Assembly (NCBI GenBank): GCA_002394385.1 | Contig: DGTS01000020.1 | Location: 1 to 16,272, forward strand | Length of the DNA: 16,272 bases | Reading direction: 5' to 3' | From: Prevotella sp. UBA4330 | GTDB taxonomy: Bacteria; Bacteroidota; Bacteroidia; Bacteroidales; Bacteroidaceae | In this document: piece by piece, positions 13,796 through 16,272 of the stretch | Layout of the letters: each line of letters begins with the position of its first letter | Numbering within the stretch: the first letter of the stretch is position 1 | The notes under the pieces: model-generated | What the model was told of the DNA's origin: nothing | Database searches by the model: none | Seen by the model: only the letters and a program-made list of their open reading frames with translations | Program-made: the position numbers and the translations under genes

Positions 13796-14403
13796 ACAAG
13801 AAGAACAATAAGATACTCACTTTCGGCAAGGCCACCTGCCTGACATGGTCGCTTATAGTGCTTGCTTTGGCTATAAGCATTGTCATCTTCGTGGCAAGAC
13901 TGAAGCGCGACCACATAGAAACAGCAACCGACCAGATTATCAACCCCACCCCGACGCTGATCAGGTCGATGCAGAACATCGGAGAATGGGAGTTTCTCGC
14001 CATTGCCGACGAGGAACTCATTGATACCGTTAGACCGGGAATATTCACTGACGATGAACTTGTGCGCATCTATTACGGTACTTTGCGACTGGGAGTTAAC
14101 ATGCACAAGACCACCCCAGGCTGGCTCTTTGCAAGAAACGACACACTCTTCGCACGAATACCTCGAATAGAACTGCTCGACAACAACTTCATCGACGAGG
14201 GGCTCACAAAGTCGTTCTATGAGAGCGGAACATGGACAGACAACGACCGAGCCGACTTATATAACCGCGCTTACAATCAGATGAAGGAACGGTGCCTGAC
14301 ACCTGCGAACATCAAAACCGCCGAAACATCATGCACCGCTCAGTTCACTAAAATCTTCAAGGCACTTGGATACGAGAAAGTAAGCATAACATACGAGAAA
14401 TAG
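13792..14403 (+). CDS. Membrane-anchored DUF4230 protein
   Basis: The 203-residue protein has one N-terminal membrane segment (about 16-35, LTWSLIVLALAISIVIF) followed by a periplasmic DUF4230-like domain: IGEWEFLAIADEELIDTVRPG (62-82), YYGTLRLGVNM, ARIPRIELLDNNFIDEG and KALGYEKVSITYEK. ARIPRIELLDN corresponds to the IEIILPDP segment of the preceding protein, so the two genes are diverged paralogs. Unlike the first, it keeps its membrane helix and is not a lipoprotein. It overlaps the preceding gene by 4 bp and lies 3 bp before the carboxypeptidase gene. Function is unknown. Confidence 0.8.
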   Translation: MNKKNNKILTFGKATCLTWSLIVLALAISIVIFVARLKRDHIETATDQIINPTPTLIRSMQNIGEWEFLAIADEELIDTVRPGIFTDDELVRIYYGTLRLGVNMHKTTPGWLFARNDTLFARIPRIELLDNNFIDEGLTKSFYESGTWTDNDRADLYNRAYNQMKERCLTPANIKTAETSCTAQFTKIFKALGYEKVSITYEK

Positions 14404-14406
14404 AAA

Positions 14407-15384
14407 ATGAGAAAATACGTATTGTCATGCATATTGTTATGCTGCGCTATCAGCATTAGTGCGCAGCACAACTGGCGACCAATGCAGTACATACGCCCGC
14501 CATACCTGCATGTTGGTGACACGGTGGCGATATGCAACGCGTCGAACAGGGCCTATCCCGACAAGATAGAGCCTGGCATCAGAGTGCTTGAATCGTGGGG
14601 ACTAACAGTAGTCAGAGCAACAAACCTATATTCTGCCGACGGAAGATATGGCGGCACTGAGGAAGAAAGGGCATCGGAACTGCAACGCATGATGGACTCT
14701 CCCAACATAAAGGCCATCTTCATGGCTCGTGGAGGCTACGGTGCATCTCAACTGCTCGACCGTCTGTCTTTTAGCAGGATGCGCCGCCATCCCAAGTGGG
14801 TTATTGGCTTCAGCGACGCTACGGCATTACACATAGCACTAAACAACACAGGAATAGAGAGCATTCACGGTCCTATGATGTCAACACTCGGAAATCAGGA
14901 AGAAAGCGGAGCGGCTCTTCATTCTGCTCTTTTTAATGAGGGGTATGACAACATAACCATCGAGACGAACGAGAACTGCGTGAAGGGCAAGGCTCGCGGA
15001 CGACTCGTAGGCGGCAACCTGTCACTCATATATAGCGAGCAAGGCACCCCTTACAACCTTAATATGGATAATGCCATTCTCTTCATCGAGGAAACCGACG
15101 AGTATTCTTATTCCATCGACCGCATGCTCACAAACCTAAAACTCAGCGGGAAACTCGACAAACTGAGAGGAATCGTGATAGGAGCATTTGTCAGGACAAA
15201 GCAAGACCCTGGCGACCCTACCGCCCAGGAAGTGTTGACAAAGCGTCTCAACCATCTCGGAATCCCTGTAATGTATGGTGCGCCATGCGGTCATGTGCGT
15301 AAGAATCTGCCCCTCATACTCGGAAGTGAAGTCACATTAGAGGTGAACGACAGCGAAGCAACACTAAGGTTTGTAGATAGATAA
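14407..15384 (+). CDS. Exported LD-carboxypeptidase (peptidase family S66)
   Basis: The 325-residue protein is an S66 peptidase, which trims the terminal D-Ala from peptidoglycan tetrapeptides. The catalytic residues are visible: nucleophile Ser136 in VIGFSDATALH, Glu228 in LFIEETDEYSYSIDRML, and His296 in GHVRKNLPL. MARGGYG (106-112) and GRLVGGNLSL (198-207) are also family motifs. Length is normal apart from an N-terminal signal peptide (MRKYVLSCILLCCAISISA), so the enzyme acts in the periplasm, whereas LdcA of E. coli is cytoplasmic. It is the third gene of a tight operon with two DUF4230 genes, 3 bp after the second. This links that unknown family to cell-wall recycling or remodelling by inference only. 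Confidence 0.92.
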   Translation: MRKYVLSCILLCCAISISAQHNWRPMQYIRPPYLHVGDTVAICNASNRAYPDKIEPGIRVLESWGLTVVRATNLYSADGRYGGTEEERASELQRMMDSPNIKAIFMARGGYGASQLLDRLSFSRMRRHPKWVIGFSDATALHIALNNTGIESIHGPMMSTLGNQEESGAALHSALFNEGYDNITIETNENCVKGKARGRLVGGNLSLIYSEQGTPYNLNMDNAILFIEETDEYSYSIDRMLTNLKLSGKLDKLRGIVIGAFVRTKQDPGDPTAQEVLTKRLNHLGIPVMYGAPCGHVRKNLPLILGSEVTLEVNDSEATLRFVDR

Positions 15385-15417
15385 CTTATCGCTATCACAT
15401 AGTTATAATAAAAGTAA

Positions 15418-15656
15418 CTCAACTTTCGCAAGTTGAAGGAGTTAAGGAGTTAAAGGAGTTAAGGAGTTAAGACAACACCCTAATATTCAATCGCTCGACC
15501 TTTGGTCGCTTTGCTTGCAAAGAACTCCAAATGGAAAAGGAGAAGATAACTAATGTCATAACTCCTTAACTCCATCGCTCGACGCTTGCGTCGCTTTCAT
15601 AGCGAAGCGGAGAAAGAACTCCTTAACTCCAAAGAAGTTGAGTGTGCGAAACTTCA
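15418..15656 (+). repeat. Intergenic inverted-repeat element, copy 2, with paired hairpin modules
   Basis: The left end reads CTCAACTTTCGCA and forms a 7-bp hairpin (15419-15436). It is followed by four head-to-tail copies of ggagttaa(a) at 15438-15470. Complementary ttaactcc copies occur at 15558-15573 and 15616-15630, and the right end (about 15634-15656) holds gtgcgaaactt, roughly the complement of the left end. Between lie two similar modules starting tcgctcgac at 15491 and 15575, each with two hairpins in a row. No ORF fits. This looks like a non-coding dispersed repeat, possibly a non-autonomous mobile element. Confidence 0.6.
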
Positions 15657-15725
15657 GTAAAAGTAATATATCATTAGTTCGACAAAACGTTCCCCATGGG
15701 TCAAATCTCATATCGTTTGCAAAAG

Positions 15726-15786
15726 CAATATAGCCTATATTGGTCAGTAAAATAGCCTATTTTACTTTTCAAAATAGCCTATATTG
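15726..15786. repeat. Three palindromes spaced exactly 22 bp apart
   Basis: Three palindromic sites share the core atagcctat. Site 1, 15726-15742, has perfect 8-bp arms caatatag/ctatattg around c. Site 2, 15747-15765, has perfect 9-bp arms gtaaaatag/ctattttac around c. Site 3, 15770-15786, has arms caaaatag/ctatattg with one mismatch. Centres are at 15734, 15756 and 15778. The outer sites also pair with each other (aaagcaatatag with ctatattgcttt). No gene starts next to the array on either strand. Confidence 0.6.
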
Positions 15787-15841
15787 CTTTAGGTAATTGT
15801 ATCATATATAGGGCTGTTATTGTTCCCAAATAAAAAAAAAG

Positions 15842-15943
15842 GCAATTATATACTATTTGACTCTATAACGCTGACCCCACCCCTGCCCCTCCCCTACAGG
15901 GGCGGGGAGTCATTAGCGATGGAGTCAAATAGTGTATAATTGC
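15842..15943. repeat. 102-bp inverted repeat with C-rich core
   Basis: Arms of 22 bp at 15842-15863 and 15922-15943 (starting gcaattata and ending tataattgc) match at 21 of 22 positions. The core has four C4 runs on the plus strand (15875-15878, 15880-15883, 15886-15889, 15891-15894) and two complementary G4 runs (15899-15902, 15904-15907). On the minus strand the hairpin is followed by nine Ts (15832-15840), so it could be a second terminator behind the GAPDH terminator. Confidence 0.6.
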
Positions 15944-15980
15944 AAAAAAATAATAGCCGTCCGACATAATCGAACGGCTA
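15942..15980 (-). terminator. Terminator of the GAPDH gene
   Basis: On the minus strand an 11-bp stem (arms 15954-15964 and 15970-15980, one G-U pair, ends tagccgt/acggcta) with a 5-nt loop is followed by TTATTTTTTTG. It lies 28 bp past the GAPDH stop codon, a textbook intrinsic terminator. Confidence 0.85.
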
Positions 15981-16008
15981 ATATTATTAACTAAACTGTT
16001 TTTAGCGA

Positions 16009-16272
16009 TTATTTCAGTTCAGCGAGGTACTTGATAGTGCGAACCATCTGAGAAGTGTAAGAGTTCTCATTGTCGTACCAAGCAACAACCTGTACGAGAG
16101 AGTTGCCGTCGCCGATCTTAGAAACCATTGTCTGGTTAGCGTCGAACAGAGAACCGAACTTCATACCGATGATGTCAGAAGAAACGAGTTTCTCCTCTGT
16201 GTAACCGAATGACTCGTTGGCAGCAGCCTTCATAGCAGCGTTGATGTCCTCAACAGTTACCTCACCCTTAAC
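16009..16272 (-). CDS. gap: Glyceraldehyde-3-phosphate dehydrogenase, C-terminal part (runs off the window)
   Basis: The open frame continues past the window end; the visible 87 residues run from VKGEVTVEDINAA through the stop at 16009-16011. SSDIIGMKFGSLFDANQT, the conserved VAWYDNENSYTSQMVRTI helix (with the NAD-contacting Asn) and LVQVV are characteristic of the C-terminus of type I GAPDH, the glycolytic enzyme that oxidises glyceraldehyde 3-phosphate with NAD+. The catalytic cysteine lies outside the window. The methionine at 16233 is internal and not the start. A strong terminator follows. Confidence 0.93.
   Translation of the reverse strand, partial: VKGEVTVEDINAAMKAAANESFGYTEEKLVSSDIIGMKFGSLFDANQTMVSKIGDGNSLVQVVAWYDNENSYTSQMVRTIKYLAELK

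Larger units (their letters stand above)
15385..16008. other. 624-bp convergent intergenic region without a gene
   Basis: The gap lies between the 3' ends of the LD-carboxypeptidase and GAPDH genes. I see no convincing ORF or RNA gene in it. It contains, in order, the inverted-repeat element with paired hairpins, the three 22-bp-spaced palindromes, the C-rich inverted repeat and the GAPDH terminator. About 15660-15720 shows nothing I can assign. Confidence 0.6.

Noticed and set aside
15438..15470. ggagttaa copies as Shine-Dalgarno sites
   Set aside because: They resemble aaggag by chance; no start codon with an open frame follows, and Bacteroidota rarely use this signal.
16009..16233. A separate 74-residue gene starting at the methionine at 16233
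   Set aside because: The frame continues upstream to the window edge with GAPDH sequence, so this is the end of a longer gene.

Overview
The window looks like a chromosomal segment from a Bacteroidota genome, most probably Prevotella or a close relative in Bacteroidales. Three things point there. The promoters have the Bacteroidota form (TTTG, 19-20 bp, TAnnTTTG), and Shine-Dalgarno sites are largely absent. The first protein ends in the YNLAGQRV...KGVVIQNGKK tail typical of secreted Prevotella proteins. The protein families include DUF4230, a DUF4738-like lipoprotein and an NptA-PhoU transporter. No tRNA, rRNA, CRISPR array or transposase gene was seen.

Layout. (1) 104-3802, minus strand: three exported proteins, namely a probable carbohydrate-binding beta-sandwich protein, a GH5 beta-mannanase and an alpha/beta-hydrolase esterase. 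At least the mannanase and esterase have their own good promoters, so this is a small glycan-use cluster rather than one operon; no SusC/SusD pair is present. A degenerate tandem-repeat patch and a 23-bp palindrome lie between mannanase and esterase. (2) 3943-8123, plus strand: one promoter, a candidate 40-codon leader ORF, a 755-residue protein with an N-terminal RING-like zinc site and a C-terminal TerD-like domain, then a Na+/phosphate cotransporter with a PhoU-like tail. (3) 8133-10715, minus strand: a partner-switch module made of a STAS anti-sigma-antagonist-type protein and a membrane sensor that fuses a dCache-like domain, a PP2C/SpoIIE phosphatase and an RsbW-type kinase. (4) 10971-12151, plus strand: exodeoxyribonuclease III and a small hypothetical protein. 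(5) 12424-13008, minus strand: a lipoprotein. (6) 13127-15384, plus strand: a tight operon of two DUF4230 proteins (one lipoprotein, one membrane-anchored) and an exported family S66 LD-carboxypeptidase. (7) 15385-16008: a repeat-rich convergent intergenic region. (8) 16009 to the window end, minus strand: the C-terminal part of GAPDH with a strong terminator.

How parts may work together. The mannanase and esterase could cooperate on acetylated mannan, with the first gene supplying a binding function. The RING-TerD protein and phosphate transporter are probably cotranscribed, which suggests a metal, phosphate or envelope stress role. The phosphatase/kinase and STAS proteins look like a complete phosphorylation switch whose output is not visible here. 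The DUF4230-S66 operon suggests an envelope or peptidoglycan role. These links are inference from gene order.

The least ordinary features are the RING-TerD gene with its overlapping leader ORF, the all-in-one phosphatase-kinase partner switch, and the intergenic DNA at 15418-15943. That DNA holds a paired-hairpin repeat element, three palindromes spaced exactly 22 bp apart, and an inverted repeat whose core carries four C4 runs.
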